A stretch of DNA of 64,000 nucleotides from Parcubacteria bacterium C7867-004 (GTDB taxonomy: Bacteria; Patescibacteria; Paceibacteria; UBA9973; UBA2103), in the NCBI GenBank assembly GCA_001189075.1, contig LFCN01000006.1, forward strand, positions 1 to 64,000. Reading direction: 5' to 3'. The translations under genes were made by a program, and so were the position numbers. Below, in pieces: positions 47,986 through 57,252 of the stretch; the stretch's first letter is position 1, and the number at the start of each line of letters is the position of its first letter. A model generated the notes under the pieces. That model was not told where the DNA came from, did no database searches, and saw nothing but the letters and a program-made list of their open reading frames with translations.

Positions 47986-48927
47986 ATGAAAGGAGATGCA
48001 TTCTTTTTCCTCGGCATCATCGCCTTCTTCTTTATCCTTTGGTACGCGAGCGGCGGACCGACGAAGCCGATATCCTTTGCCGGCCCGTACATTACGCCGA
48101 TAACAAACGTCGATACCGTTCAGCAGGGATATGGTGATGCTCCAGACAACAACAGCATCTGGGCGAATATCACCGGTCTCTCGGCAATCGAGAACAGCCT
48201 CGCGGGACTCCAGCGTTCCTCATCAGAGATCCGCGCGTTCGGGAATCCGTCTCCGTATAAGGGACAGGTAACGGTGAGCAGCGCGTCCGGTGCGGGAGCG
48301 ACGCGCGCTGACGAGGAATATGTGACGATCCGAAACTCCGGGTCGGCTCCCGTGACGATTTCCGGATGGCGCTTGGTCTCGGGAGCGTCCGGTCGCGGCG
48401 AAGACATTCCCTGGGGGGCGGTCCTTCCAAAGAAAAGCGGCGTGAACGATCTTGCGCCGATAGTCCTTGCTCCCGGCGAGGAAGCAGCGATCGTAACAGG
48501 TGAGTCCCCTATCGGCGACTCGTTCAAGGAGAACAAGTGCGCGGGCTACCTCGCCAAGAGCCAGAAGTTCGTACCGTCGATACAGACCTCGTGTCCGTCC
48601 GCGGTTGATGAGTTCGATCGCTACTTCACCGGGAACGAGCTGAAGGACGACAAGTGCTATCAGCTCGTACAGAGCACACCGTCCTGCACCACTCCACGAG
48701 AAAGCTCCGGCCTGTCTTCCTCGTGCAGACGGTTGGTTGATGATCAGCTCTCGTATGCCGGATGCGTTGACACGCACCGCTACGAGAGCGATTTCTATGG
48801 CACGACCTGGCACATATATCTCGAGCACGAGAAGGACCGGAAACAGGTTGAGCTCTGGAAATCGAGTAGGGATGCGGTGAAGCTGCTCGATGAGAATGGC
48901 CTTACCGTAGACCTCTATACCTATTAG
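47986..48927 (+). CDS. Membrane-anchored lamin-tail-domain protein
   Basis: 313 residues: N-terminal anchor (about 5-22), a Ser/Gly-rich stretch, and a lamin-tail-like Ig fold (about 100-170; DEEYVTIRNSGSAPVTISGW, RLVSG, LAPGEEAAIVTGESP) followed by a Cys-rich C-terminal half with about eight Cys. Probably faces outside; disulphides likely. TACTAT ends 6 nt before the ATG. Function unknown. Confidence 0.78.
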   Translation: MKGDAFFFLGIIAFFFILWYASGGPTKPISFAGPYITPITNVDTVQQGYGDAPDNNSIWANITGLSAIENSLAGLQRSSSEIRAFGNPSPYKGQVTVSSASGAGATRADEEYVTIRNSGSAPVTISGWRLVSGASGRGEDIPWGAVLPKKSGVNDLAPIVLAPGEEAAIVTGESPIGDSFKENKCAGYLAKSQKFVPSIQTSCPSAVDEFDRYFTGNELKDDKCYQLVQSTPSCTTPRESSGLSSSCRRLVDDQLSYAGCVDTHRYESDFYGTTWHIYLEHEKDRKQVELWKSSRDAVKLLDENGLTVDLYTY

Positions 48928-48956
48928 AGGTATAAATACCGCGCAGCAAAAGAAAT

Positions 48957-49029
48957 GCGCCCATAGCTCAGTTGGTAGAGCAACTCCCTTTTAAGGAGAT
49001 GGTCCTTGGTTCAAATCCAAGTGGGCGCA
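48957..49029 (+). tRNA. tRNA-Lys (anticodon TTT)
   Basis: 73-nt cloverleaf GCGCCCA/TGGGCGC; anticodon loop CTTTTAA. One A-A mismatch at the base of the anticodon stem. CCA not encoded. Confidence 0.94.
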
Positions 49030-49677
49030 CTACAACGATAGTGCGAAGCGCTCCAGCGCAGGGCCGAGCGGTAAATCGCCGCTACGTGAGTCGGAAAGGA
49101 GCTCGATGAGAGATACTGAAAGAGCGCGAGCACCATCCTTGCCCCATTTCGTACTCCCCTTCTGCATTAGGTCGCGTGCTTTCCAATGCAGAAGGCCGTG
49201 AAGCGCTTCGGGCGCGTCACCCTGCCGCTCTGCTTTCACGATTTCTTTCCAAAGCGCCTGACCGTCTTTAGCGGCGAGCGCGTTAACGAGTCCCGAATTG
49301 AATCCGCGCTCGCGCTTGGGTAGAGCATCTTCTTTGAATACTTTCGTAGCGATCGCTTCGAGCTTCTTCGCGCGAGCAGCCAGTAGCTTCGGAGCAACGA
49401 TAGCGATGGGATTCTCGCTTGCTGCAAGCTCATCAAGTAGTGAGAGCACGATCTCTCCCGTCTCTGCGTCCGCGAACGGATCATCGATGAGCACGAGTGA
49501 TTTGGTATGAAACAATCCCTGCGCGCTTATGGCATTCCGAATAGAAGTTTCAGAAAGGCTGTCGCCTTCAAGCCTGAGGTACGCAGCGTCCGGCGCCTTC
49601 GTGCGCGCGGCAGCTACCCACAAGAACGCTTTGGCACGCGCTCTTCCTGCATCGGTTCCGTGGAAGAGGTAGATCAT
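49030..49677 (-). CDS. holA: DNA polymerase III delta subunit-like protein
   Basis: 215 residues, shorter than E. coli HolA (343). The start MIYLFHGTDAGRARAKAFLW and the GLFHTKSLVLIDDPFADAET region fit the delta N-terminal domain, and LLHWKARDLMQ with a C-terminal collar-like helix bundle follow. Delta opens the beta clamp during loading. Its ATG overlaps the polA TGA (ATGA), so the two replication genes are translationally coupled. Confidence 0.8.
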   Translation of the reverse strand: MIYLFHGTDAGRARAKAFLWVAAARTKAPDAAYLRLEGDSLSETSIRNAISAQGLFHTKSLVLIDDPFADAETGEIVLSLLDELAASENPIAIVAPKLLAARAKKLEAIATKVFKEDALPKRERGFNSGLVNALAAKDGQALWKEIVKAERQGDAPEALHGLLHWKARDLMQKGSTKWGKDGARALSVSLIELLSDSRSGDLPLGPALERFALSL

Positions 49678-52067
49678 AACGGTTCGAGATCGCCCCAGCT
49701 CGGCCCCACCTTCGCTTCCGCGAGAAGCGGAATACCGTTCGTTTCTTCGGGCGTAAGTACCGACTCCATAATCTCCTCGATCTTGAGCGCGAGCTCTTTC
49801 GCTTTCTCCTTCCGGATCTCGAACACGAGCTCGTCATGCACCTGGAGCATGAGATGCGCGTCGTCGAGGGCTTTAGCTTCCCGAAGCATTGCATCGATTC
49901 GCACCATGGCGAGTTTGATGATATCGGCTTGCGTGCCCTGTATCGGCGCGTTGATAGCCATGCGCTCCGCTTGTGCGCGCACATACGGCAACGTCGACTT
50001 CATTTCCGGAAACTGTCGTCGCCGACCGAACATGGTTTCCGTAAAGCCGTTCTTGCGCGCGAAGCCGCGCGTCGACTCGAGATACTTGGCCAGCGTGTCG
50101 AAGGTCACGAAATAATCGTCATAAAACTGATGCGCCTCGGCAGCGCTCGTTCCAAGCTGTGCCTTGAGCGCGTTCACGCCCATACCGTAGAGGATACCGA
50201 AGTTGATGATCTTCGCGCGGCGGCGCATCTCATGATCGACGGCGGACGGCTCCACACCAAAGACAGCGGCGGCCACTTCCCGGTGTACGTCGCGGCCGGA
50301 ACGGAAGATGTCCGACAGCTTCTCGTCCTTCGAGAGGATGGCGGCGATCCGGAGCTCGATCTGCGAGTAGTCGAGTCCGACGAGCGTAAAGCCGTCCGCT
50401 GGAATAAACGCGTGTCGAATCGCGCGCCCCTGCTCGGTGCGTATCGGAATGTTCTGAAGACCTGGGTTCTGGGTCGCCATGCGCCCAGTAACTGCTCCGG
50501 TCTGGAGGAACTCTGTATGGAGGCGATCCTGCTCATCAAGGAGCGGCGGGATGGCTTCTATGTAGGTACCGAGCAGTTTCTGAAGTCCGCGATACTTGAG
50601 CACCTCGCTGATTATCGGGTGCGCCTCGCGCAGCTTCTCGAGCTCCGACTCCTTCGTCGAGCGCTGGCCGGTAGCGGTCTTCTTCTGTCCTTTCGCGGCA
50701 AGACCGAGCTCATCGAACAGAACGTCGCCGAGCTGCTTCGGCGAGCTTACATTGAACTCTCGCCCCGCCATCTTGTAGATACCCTTCTCGATCTTCTCGA
50801 GCTCCGCGCGATACTCCTTCCGGAGCTTCTCGAGCATCGCGCGGTCGATGCGGACGCCGCATTTCTCCATGGCGCGGAGTACGGGAATGAGCGGCTTCTC
50901 CATGGTCTCGTACAGCTCTTTAAGCCTGCCGGTTGAAGCGAGGCCTTTCTCAAGTGTCGCGTACGCCTCATCAAAGCTCTTTGCTTTCGTATACGCGAGC
51001 ACATCATCGAGCGTCGGGTTCGTGAACTCGGAACACAAGAGCCAGAGCATTACACATGCCTCCTGCAGCCGGGTCGGCTCAACGTCTTCCATCACTTCCT
51101 CCACAGTGTCTTCGTCCTCGCTTTCGTCACTGTCCTCTCCTCCAAGTAGCGTGCGGACACGCGGTTTCAATGACCGGAACCCGAGCTCGTCGAAGAGTGT
51201 CGAGAGCTTCTCCAGCATTACGGTCTCACGCCATAGTTTCGCCGGAAGATTGAACGCAATGGGAGCGTCGTCGCGGATGGTAGCGAGTGACTTCGAGAAA
51301 CGTGCATCCTCTTCGTGCTCCTTGAGGAGCCCGAGAATGCGGGGCTTAACGCCCGCATCGAGCAGCTTCTGCTCATCCTTTTTAATAACCTTGTATAGAT
51401 TCTCCATCGTGCCGAACTTCTGCACGAGCTCGGTGCCCGTCTTCTCGCCGATGCCGGGGACGCCCTTGATGTTGTCGGACGGGTCTCCGCGCAGACCCTT
51501 CCAATCCGGGATCAGTTCCGGCGGAAAGCCGTATCGGTCGATGACTGCCTGCTCGTCATAGAGAATGACGTCGTTAAGCCCTTTCTTGAGCGTATACACC
51601 TGGACCTTTTTCTCATCAATGAGTTGCATGGTATCCATGTCCCCTGACGCGATGATGATCTCGGTGTCTTTGTCCTTCTTGAGCATTTTTACTATGGTTC
51701 CCAGAATGTCGTCGGCCTCGAATCCTTCGCGTTCATAAATAGGTATCGAGAACGCTTTGAACACATCACGGGATGTTCCGAGCTGGGTGATGAGCGCATC
51801 ATCTATCTTCGATCGGGATCCTTTGTACTCGGCATAGGCTTCGTGTCGGATGGTCGGCTTCGGCAGGTCGTAGCAAGCCACGATGTAATCCGGCGCAAGA
51901 TCAGTCGCTATCCGCACGAGCATCGTCGAGAGTCCGTAGAGGGCTCCGGTCGGCGCGCCATCAGGTCCGGTGAATTCCGGAAGGGCATGGTACGCGCGGT
52001 GAATGATCGCGTGCGCATCAAGCAGCACGAGACGTGTCTTTCCGGTAGAAACTTTTTTAGTGGGCAT
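49674..52067 (-). CDS. polA: DNA polymerase I without a full proofreading domain
   Basis: 797 residues. 5'-3' exonuclease domain (about 10-300; LLDAHAIIHRAYHALPEF, ASGDMDTMQLI, GLRGDPSDNIKGVPGIGEKT). The next part (300-390) is short and acidic, lacking the DxE and YxxxD motifs of a 3'-5' exonuclease. Polymerase motifs are intact: TGRMATQNPGLQNIPIR, GLDYSQIELR, RRRAKIINFGILYGMG and LQVHDELVFE. Start at 52067 (MPTKKVS). Overlaps tsaE by 11 nt. Confidence 0.96.
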   Translation of the reverse strand: MPTKKVSTGKTRLVLLDAHAIIHRAYHALPEFTGPDGAPTGALYGLSTMLVRIATDLAPDYIVACYDLPKPTIRHEAYAEYKGSRSKIDDALITQLGTSRDVFKAFSIPIYEREGFEADDILGTIVKMLKKDKDTEIIIASGDMDTMQLIDEKKVQVYTLKKGLNDVILYDEQAVIDRYGFPPELIPDWKGLRGDPSDNIKGVPGIGEKTGTELVQKFGTMENLYKVIKKDEQKLLDAGVKPRILGLLKEHEEDARFSKSLATIRDDAPIAFNLPAKLWRETVMLEKLSTLFDELGFRSLKPRVRTLLGGEDSDESEDEDTVEEVMEDVEPTRLQEACVMLWLLCSEFTNPTLDDVLAYTKAKSFDEAYATLEKGLASTGRLKELYETMEKPLIPVLRAMEKCGVRIDRAMLEKLRKEYRAELEKIEKGIYKMAGREFNVSSPKQLGDVLFDELGLAAKGQKKTATGQRSTKESELEKLREAHPIISEVLKYRGLQKLLGTYIEAIPPLLDEQDRLHTEFLQTGAVTGRMATQNPGLQNIPIRTEQGRAIRHAFIPADGFTLVGLDYSQIELRIAAILSKDEKLSDIFRSGRDVHREVAAAVFGVEPSAVDHEMRRRAKIINFGILYGMGVNALKAQLGTSAAEAHQFYDDYFVTFDTLAKYLESTRGFARKNGFTETMFGRRRQFPEMKSTLPYVRAQAERMAINAPIQGTQADIIKLAMVRIDAMLREAKALDDAHLMLQVHDELVFEIRKEKAKELALKIEEIMESVLTPEETNGIPLLAEAKVGPSWGDLEPL

Positions 52068-52506
52068 AGGAAATGTGGCGGGTGCCGTCCGTACGGACCT
52101 CAAGCGAGATGGCGACATCGGCCTGCGGCAGTTCGTCTTTCACCATCTCCGGCCATTCGAGGAGAATGAGGTTCGATGGGTCCGTGATGAGATCCTGAAA
52201 TCCAGTGGTGGCGAGGCCGTTCTCCTCCGTAAGCCGGTAGGCATCGAGGTGCACGAGGCGCTCGAAGGAGTTCCCTTCGGGAAGCAGGTACGTCTTTGCG
52301 AGTACGAACGTCGGACTCGTGACAGGGTCGAGAACGCCAAGGAATCGCGCTATCGCCTGTACGAACGTCGTCTTCCCTGCGCCGAGCTCGCCTGAAAAGG
52401 TTACGAGTGTCGCCGCGTCCGCTTTCGGCAAGAGCGTGCGAGTAAATCGCTCCGCCTCCTGCTCGAGTTCATCCAGATTTATGAGCGCTCGGCCGGAGGG
52501 TTCCAT
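52057..52506 (-). CDS. tsaE: tRNA threonylcarbamoyladenosine biosynthesis ATPase TsaE
   Basis: 149 residues. P-loop FSGELGAGKTTFVQAIARFLG (split: SGELGAGKT and FVQAIARFLG), SPTFVLAKTY and HLDAYRLTEENG (HxDxYR motif), and LLEWPEMV. TsaE drives t6A37 synthesis with TsaB/TsaD. Start at 52506 is chosen because TACAAT ends 7 nt upstream. Divergent from pilB. Confidence 0.93.
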   Translation of the reverse strand: MEPSGRALINLDELEQEAERFTRTLLPKADAATLVTFSGELGAGKTTFVQAIARFLGVLDPVTSPTFVLAKTYLLPEGNSFERLVHLDAYRLTEENGLATTGFQDLITDPSNLILLEWPEMVKDELPQADVAISLEVRTDGTRHISYAH

Positions 52507-52513
52507 GCCATTC

Positions 52514-52557
52514 ATTGTACCAAGCAGTGCGCTCTGTCGCCCACGGTGCGGTATTAT
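52514..52557. promoter_or_regulatory. Divergent leaderless promoters of tsaE and pilB
   Basis: Minus strand TGG-TACAAT (52514-52519) ends 7 nt before the tsaE ATG; plus strand TATTAT (52552-52557) ends 6 nt before the pilB ATG. Neither gene has a Shine-Dalgarno. Confidence 0.6.
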
Positions 52558-52563
52558 GGCTTC

Positions 52564-54234
52564 ATGCAGCAGTTTGATACCGAAGCAGAAGACGCGAAGC
52601 TCGCTTCGCTGCGCGCAAGCGAGGAAGAGGATCTCGTTCGCGTACTTTCCGAGAAGTACGGCATCGCGTACACCGATCTGGGAATCATCCCCGTGAACGT
52701 GGACGCGCTTCGGCTTATCCCTGAGAAAGAAGCCCGGGAGGCGGAGGTTATCGCCTTCGATAAGAGCGGGAAGCATCTCTCACTAGCGATGCGCAGTCCG
52801 GGTAATGTCCTGCTCGAACAGGTTGAGCATGCACTTGAGGCCCAGGGCTTCATCCTTTCGCGATTCCTCGCTTCAAGGCATAGCCTCGAGCGCGGCTATG
52901 AGCGCTATAAGGAACTTTCGTTCGCGACCGAGAGCCACGCAGGCGTGTTCGATATCGCCGGTGGCGAGCTCGAGACACTGCGCGCGGAACTCATCAACCT
53001 TCCCGCGCTCCGCGCCCGCATCGACAGCGCACTCGTCGCGAAGCAGCGCGCACAAGTCTCAAAGGTACTCGAGTTCGTGCTCGCAGCGGCGTTCGCCATG
53101 CGCGCATCTGATATCCATCTCGAACCGGAAGAACATGACGTTCGGCTTCGTCTGCGCCTGGACGGTCAGCTCACCGACGCATACTCGTTCGACCCGCACA
53201 CGTACCAGCTCATGTCGTCCCGCATCAAGCTCCTGTCGGGACTCAAGCTGAATGTGCATAATCGCGCACAAGATGGACGCTTTACCGTCCCGGTCTCGGG
53301 CGCCGAAGTCGAGATACGTACCTCGCTCATCCCGGGCGCCTATGGCGAATCATTCGTTATGCGTATCCTCGACCCGAGCATGCTTGGCGTTACGTTCGAG
53401 TCGCTCGGCATACAGCCGAAGCTGCTTGCCCGCCTCGAGACGGAAATAACACGCCCGACCGGCATGCTGCTCACAACCGGACCGACCGGCTCCGGAAAGA
53501 CGACATCGCTCTACGCATTCCTCAAGCGTATTCATACGCCGGAAGTTAAGATCGTCACCATCGAAGATCCGGTCGAGTACCACCTTCCCGGCATCGTGCA
53601 GACACAGGCTGACGGAGAGCACTACACCTTCGCGTCAGGACTTCGTTCAGTCCTTCGTCAGGACCCGGACGTGATCATGGTTGGCGAGATCCGCGACAGT
53701 GAGGTGGCAGACACGGCCGTACAGGCAGCACTTACCGGACACTTCGTGTTCTCGACGCTTCATACCAATAACGCGGCAGGAACCTTCCCGCGCCTGGTTG
53801 ATCTCGGCGTCGACCCTAAAACGTTCGCCTCTGCGGTGTCGGTAGCCATGGCGCAGCGCCTCGTTCGAAAGCTTGATCCTGAGGCGAGGAAACAGGTGCC
53901 CGCTACCGACGAGCAGAAGAAGACGATGGAGAAGATACTCTCAACTGTCGAAGATAAGAGCCTGCTCCCCGCTTCCCTCGACACGGTCTGGGTACCAGAC
54001 CCTAAGGACGAGGTTACAACCGGATATCGGGGCCGCGTTGGTCTCTACGAAGCGATATTCATGGACGAAGAACTCGGTACCTTCCTGCGGGACAACCCGA
54101 GCGAGGGCGAGATAGCGAAGTCGGTTCGTCGCCAGGGATTCCTCACCATGGCGCAGGACGGCGTGCTTAAAGCGATTGATGGCACCACGTCGCTCGACGA
54201 GGTTCTGAAGGTGGTTGATATTCCCCGCGACTAG
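52564..54234 (+). CDS. pilB: Type IV pilus assembly ATPase PilB/GspE
   Basis: 556 residues. N-terminal MshEN-type domain (10-150), then the motor domain with ASDIHLEPEEHDVRLRLRLD, Walker A TTGPTGSGKTTSLYAFL (about 303-318), Asp box IVTIEDPVEYHLPGIVQTQ, Walker B DPDVIMVGEIRD and His box FSTLHTNNAAG. The tetracysteine zinc finger usual in PilB is replaced by a charged helical segment. Powers pilus extension. Start at 52564 fits the -10 spacing. Confidence 0.95.
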   Translation: MQQFDTEAEDAKLASLRASEEEDLVRVLSEKYGIAYTDLGIIPVNVDALRLIPEKEAREAEVIAFDKSGKHLSLAMRSPGNVLLEQVEHALEAQGFILSRFLASRHSLERGYERYKELSFATESHAGVFDIAGGELETLRAELINLPALRARIDSALVAKQRAQVSKVLEFVLAAAFAMRASDIHLEPEEHDVRLRLRLDGQLTDAYSFDPHTYQLMSSRIKLLSGLKLNVHNRAQDGRFTVPVSGAEVEIRTSLIPGAYGESFVMRILDPSMLGVTFESLGIQPKLLARLETEITRPTGMLLTTGPTGSGKTTSLYAFLKRIHTPEVKIVTIEDPVEYHLPGIVQTQADGEHYTFASGLRSVLRQDPDVIMVGEIRDSEVADTAVQAALTGHFVFSTLHTNNAAGTFPRLVDLGVDPKTFASAVSVAMAQRLVRKLDPEARKQVPATDEQKKTMEKILSTVEDKSLLPASLDTVWVPDPKDEVTTGYRGRVGLYEAIFMDEELGTFLRDNPSEGEIAKSVRRQGFLTMAQDGVLKAIDGTTSLDEVLKVVDIPRD

Positions 54235-54248
54235 CAAGGTCGCGGGGA

Positions 54249-54286
54249 ATATGAAAACCGCACGCTTTCGCGTGCGGTTTTCATAT
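54249..54286. terminator. Bidirectional terminator after pilB
   Basis: ATATGAAAACCGCACGC TTTC GCGTGCGGTTTTCATAT, a 17-bp perfect stem, 15 nt after the pilB stop. Confidence 0.92.
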
Positions 54287-54448
54287 CTTTATCTCCCGCG
54301 CATAACCCTCCAGGCACTCCTTCCGCAAGCGGAAGGTGAACGAGTAGCCTGAGGATGATTCCAGCGCTCCGCGAACAAGCGCGGTACCAGAAAGTCCTTG
54401 GGTAAACGCCCTGAAGCCGTCAAGCCTTGCCTAGAGGGTCATGCGCAC
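54281..54448 (-). pseudogene. Short protein-like reading frame interrupted by TAG
   Basis: The minus strand reads GTG/ATG (54446-54448 or 54440-54442), MTL, TAG (54431-54433), then an uninterrupted protein-like stretch beginning ARLDGFRAFTQGLSGTALVR and ending in LRKECLEGYAREIKI with TGA inside the pilB terminator. The frame is also open upstream of the GTG. It looks like a small gene broken by one stop, or a gene remnant. No family assigned; low certainty. Confidence 0.35.
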
Positions 54449-54514
54449 GATGTAAAGAGAATTCGGCCCGTATGAAGGAGCCGATATGATAGAATGCTAG
54501 CACAGTCGAATCTT

Positions 54515-55504
54515 ATGTCAACCCCTGTCGAACTCCCCCGCCTCAGAGACCAAGCACTGGACTCCGCGCTCAGGCCTTCTGTGTGGGACGACTATGTAGG
54601 CCAGGGTCACGTAAAAGCCAATGTTTCCGTGGTTTTAGAGGCGGCGAAGATGCGCGGGGACATGCCCGAGCACATCCTTTTCTATGGTCCGCCGGGTGTA
54701 GGAAAGACTACCCTCGCTCACCTCATAGCCACCTCGCTCGATGCGCCACTCAAGACTACCTCCGGCGTCGCTATCGAGCGGGCCGCGGACCTCGCGAGCA
54801 TCCTTACGAACCTCGAGCCCGGCACCGTATTGTTCATCGACGAGATTCATCAGCTCTCGCCGAAGGTGGAGGAGCTCCTCTACCCGGCTCTTGAGTCTGG
54901 TTCGCTCGACATCATCCTCGGAAAGGGGCCATCCGCACGTACCGTAGAGCTCGCACTCCCCCCATTCACGCTCGTAGGGGCTACAACTCGCGTCTCGCAC
55001 CTCTCCTCTCCGCTTCGTTCTCGCTTCGGCGGTGGCGTGTATCAACTCGATTTCTATACGCACGAGGACCTGAAGTCGATCATCAAGCGTTCAGCAAGCG
55101 TACTCGGTCTCGAAGCACCTGACGAAGTTATCGAGCGCGTAGCGAGCCGCAGTCGCGCAACCCCTCGCGTTGCGAACGCGCTTCTTAAGCGTGTGCGCGA
55201 CTATTCGCAAGTGGAAGGCCGCGCTCTTTCAGCTGAAGTAGCGGATCTCGCATGCGAGCTCTTCGGCATCGACACCTTGGGTCTTACGAAAGACGACCGC
55301 CGCTATCTCACCGCGCTCAGGGATTCTTTCAAGGGCGGTCCTGCCGGCATCCGCGCACTCGCATCCTCGCTCCACGAGGACCCGGACACTGTCGAGAACG
55401 TGTACGAGCCGTATCTCCTTCGTCTCGGATTCGTTGAACGTTCTCCGCGCGGCCGCATCCTTACACAGAAAGGAAAGGACTACCTAAATTTTCTGAAAGC
55501 TTGA
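54515..55504 (+). CDS. ruvB: Holliday junction DNA helicase RuvB
   Basis: 329 residues (336 if the ATG at 54494 is used). AAA+ motor: RPSVWDDYVGQGHVKANV, Walker A FYGPPGVGKTTLAHL, Walker B TVLFIDEIHQL, sensor 1 VGATTRVSHLSSPLRSRFG, then the winged helix (GIRALASSLHEDPDTVENVY, YLLRLGFVERSPRGR). Drives branch migration with RuvA. The later start is preferred because TAGAAT at 54490-54495 would put transcription start downstream of the first ATG. Confidence 0.96.
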   Translation: MSTPVELPRLRDQALDSALRPSVWDDYVGQGHVKANVSVVLEAAKMRGDMPEHILFYGPPGVGKTTLAHLIATSLDAPLKTTSGVAIERAADLASILTNLEPGTVLFIDEIHQLSPKVEELLYPALESGSLDIILGKGPSARTVELALPPFTLVGATTRVSHLSSPLRSRFGGGVYQLDFYTHEDLKSIIKRSASVLGLEAPDEVIERVASRSRATPRVANALLKRVRDYSQVEGRALSAEVADLACELFGIDTLGLTKDDRRYLTALRDSFKGGPAGIRALASSLHEDPDTVENVYEPYLLRLGFVERSPRGRILTQKGKDYLNFLKA

Positions 55505-55506
55505 GC

Positions 55507-56037
55507 TTACAGTCCCTGGCCAGTTGTGCCGCTTGCTCGCGCAACAAGCTCATCACGCAACAGTTCTGCGTCCGCTCTGGTGACTCCCGGCAGCCTGCCT
55601 TCAGCTCCTGCGCCGAAGGTACCGTATCTCGACACTGACGCGCTGGCTCCTGCCGTCTGGATATGTAGATCAGAAAGTCCGAGGATGCGTGCGAGAATTC
55701 CACGATTAATATCCACATTCTGTATTCTCGAATACGGTATCGTCACATATTTCTTCCAAATTATTCCCGACTCTTTCCGAAACCCTTTATCGGTCAGTTC
55801 GTAACGATAGAAGTAATAGGTGTATTTCGCCCAGATGTAGGTGAGAGCTGCAAGCACTGCAAATACCAGAACTGACCAGAGAGCGAAGCGCGGAAGATCG
55901 AAATAATCATCAACCACAAATAGTGCTTCGAGCCACACGAACGATGACCAGATGACAATGAAAATCGCAGCGACGAGCGTGTGTAACAGCGAGCCCCAAA
56001 AGAAAAGCCAGACTGCTTTTGCATCTAATTGTTTCAT
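55507..56037 (-). CDS. Membrane protein with bacterial PH (YdbS-like) domain
   Basis: 176 residues: two membrane helices (about 14-38 and 50-70) and a bPH2 domain (YYFYRYELTDKGFRKESGII, YVTIPYSRIQNVDI, ILGLSDLHIQTAG). Role unknown. The start is supported by an extended -10 TGC-TACTCT ending 6 nt before the ATG. Converges tightly with ruvB (2 nt). Confidence 0.85.
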   Translation of the reverse strand: MKQLDAKAVWLFFWGSLLHTLVAAIFIVIWSSFVWLEALFVVDDYFDLPRFALWSVLVFAVLAALTYIWAKYTYYFYRYELTDKGFRKESGIIWKKYVTIPYSRIQNVDINRGILARILGLSDLHIQTAGASASVSRYGTFGAGAEGRLPGVTRADAELLRDELVARASGTTGQGL

Positions 56038-56121
56038 ATCAGAAGAGTAGCATGGCTATCCTTGGAAAGGTCGAGTTGAGACAAGGGCTCAGATTCAAGA
56101 GTCTTTTGGTATAGTGAACGC

Positions 56122-56682
56122 ATGTCAGGACACAGCAAATGGTCACAGATAAAGCGGCAGAAGGGCGTCGCTGACGGCGCGAAGTCAAAGGCGTTCGGCA
56201 GATTCTCAAAGCTCATCGCTCTTGAATCAAAGAAGGCTGCCGGAAACCTGTCTTCCCCCGGTCTCGCGAACACCATCGCGCGTGCCAAGGCCATAAACAT
56301 GCCCAAGGACAGCATCGACCGCGCAGTCGCCAAGGGCATCTCTAAAGATTCCGGTGAACTTATCCAAGTCGTGTACGAGTGGTACGGCCCCGGCGGCGTC
56401 GCCATCATCATCGATGCGCTTACGGACAACACGAACCGCACAACGCAAGAGATCAAGCATTTGATAACGAAGAACGGATTTGAGTTGGGCGCACAGGGTT
56501 CGGCCGCCTGGGCGTTCAAGAAATCCGGTAGTGGTGCATTCGAGCCAAACGAGCCCTTGATGGACCTGTCCGAATCCGACGAAGAGGCGCTCGGAAAGAT
56601 ATTTGACCAGATAGATGAGAATGATGACATCCAGCGCGTGTATACGAACGCTCGTGGGTACGAAGATAACGAGAGCGATTAA
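56122..56682 (+). CDS. yebC: YebC/PmpR-family protein (short)
   Basis: 186 residues versus about 240 usual. MSGHSKWSQIKRQKGVADGA, LANTIARAKAINMPKDSIDR, YEWYGPGGVAIIIDALTDN and FELGAQGSAAWAFKK are diagnostic; the C-terminal part of domain 3 is truncated. Family members regulate transcription or help ribosomes on proline stretches. TATAGT ends 6 nt before the ATG. ruvC follows 2 nt later. Confidence 0.93.
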   Translation: MSGHSKWSQIKRQKGVADGAKSKAFGRFSKLIALESKKAAGNLSSPGLANTIARAKAINMPKDSIDRAVAKGISKDSGELIQVVYEWYGPGGVAIIIDALTDNTNRTTQEIKHLITKNGFELGAQGSAAWAFKKSGSGAFEPNEPLMDLSESDEEALGKIFDQIDENDDIQRVYTNARGYEDNESD

Positions 56683-56684
56683 CG

Positions 56685-57170
56685 ATGCGGATTCTCGCTA
56701 TTGATCCGGGATACGACCGCATGGGACTTGCAGTTGTAGAGGGTGACCCGTCGCGCCCCACCCATGTCTGGAGCGACTGCGTACTTCCGCCAAAGGGCGC
56801 GCGCGAGGAACGTCTCCAGCACGTACACGATGCCGTTGCGGACGCGATACGCACCTACGTACCCGATCGCGTTGCCATAGAAACCCTATTCTGGAGCACG
56901 AATAACAAGCGGTCGGCGCTCGGGGTGGCCGAGGCGCGCGGTGCGGTTCTTTCGGCCGCAGGCGAGGCAGGCGTCCCCGTATCGGAACATTCGCCTCAGC
57001 AGGTGAAGCTCGCGGTAACCGGATACGGGAATGCGGATAAGAAAGCGGTCGCTCTCATGATTCCCCGACTGCTCTCGCTCCCACCAAAACAACGACTCGA
57101 CGACGAGCTCGATGCAATAGCGATAGCCATTGCCTCGCTCTCGCAGCGACTATCCCCATCGGGCACGTAG
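56685..57170 (+). CDS. ruvC: Holliday junction resolvase RuvC
   Basis: 161 residues, RNase H fold. Acidic residues: Asp7 in ILAIDPGYDRMG, Glu66 in VAIETLFW, and the C-terminal DDELDAIAIAIA pair. Cuts junctions handled by RuvAB. The yebC-ruvC order is common in bacteria. Confidence 0.95.
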   Translation: MRILAIDPGYDRMGLAVVEGDPSRPTHVWSDCVLPPKGAREERLQHVHDAVADAIRTYVPDRVAIETLFWSTNNKRSALGVAEARGAVLSAAGEAGVPVSEHSPQQVKLAVTGYGNADKKAVALMIPRLLSLPPKQRLDDELDAIAIAIASLSQRLSPSGT

Positions 57171-57252
57171 CTCGCATTGCAAAGCGCGCCCGTTCTGATG
57201 AAATAGGAGGGCTTCGCGTTCGCGCGAATATAATCAAGCGTAATGCACGTAT

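Noticed and set aside
54287..54480. Candidate SRP RNA, tmRNA or RNase P RNA between pilB and ruvB
   Set aside because: Diagnostic motifs of these RNAs are missing on both strands; the interrupted reading frame is the better reading.
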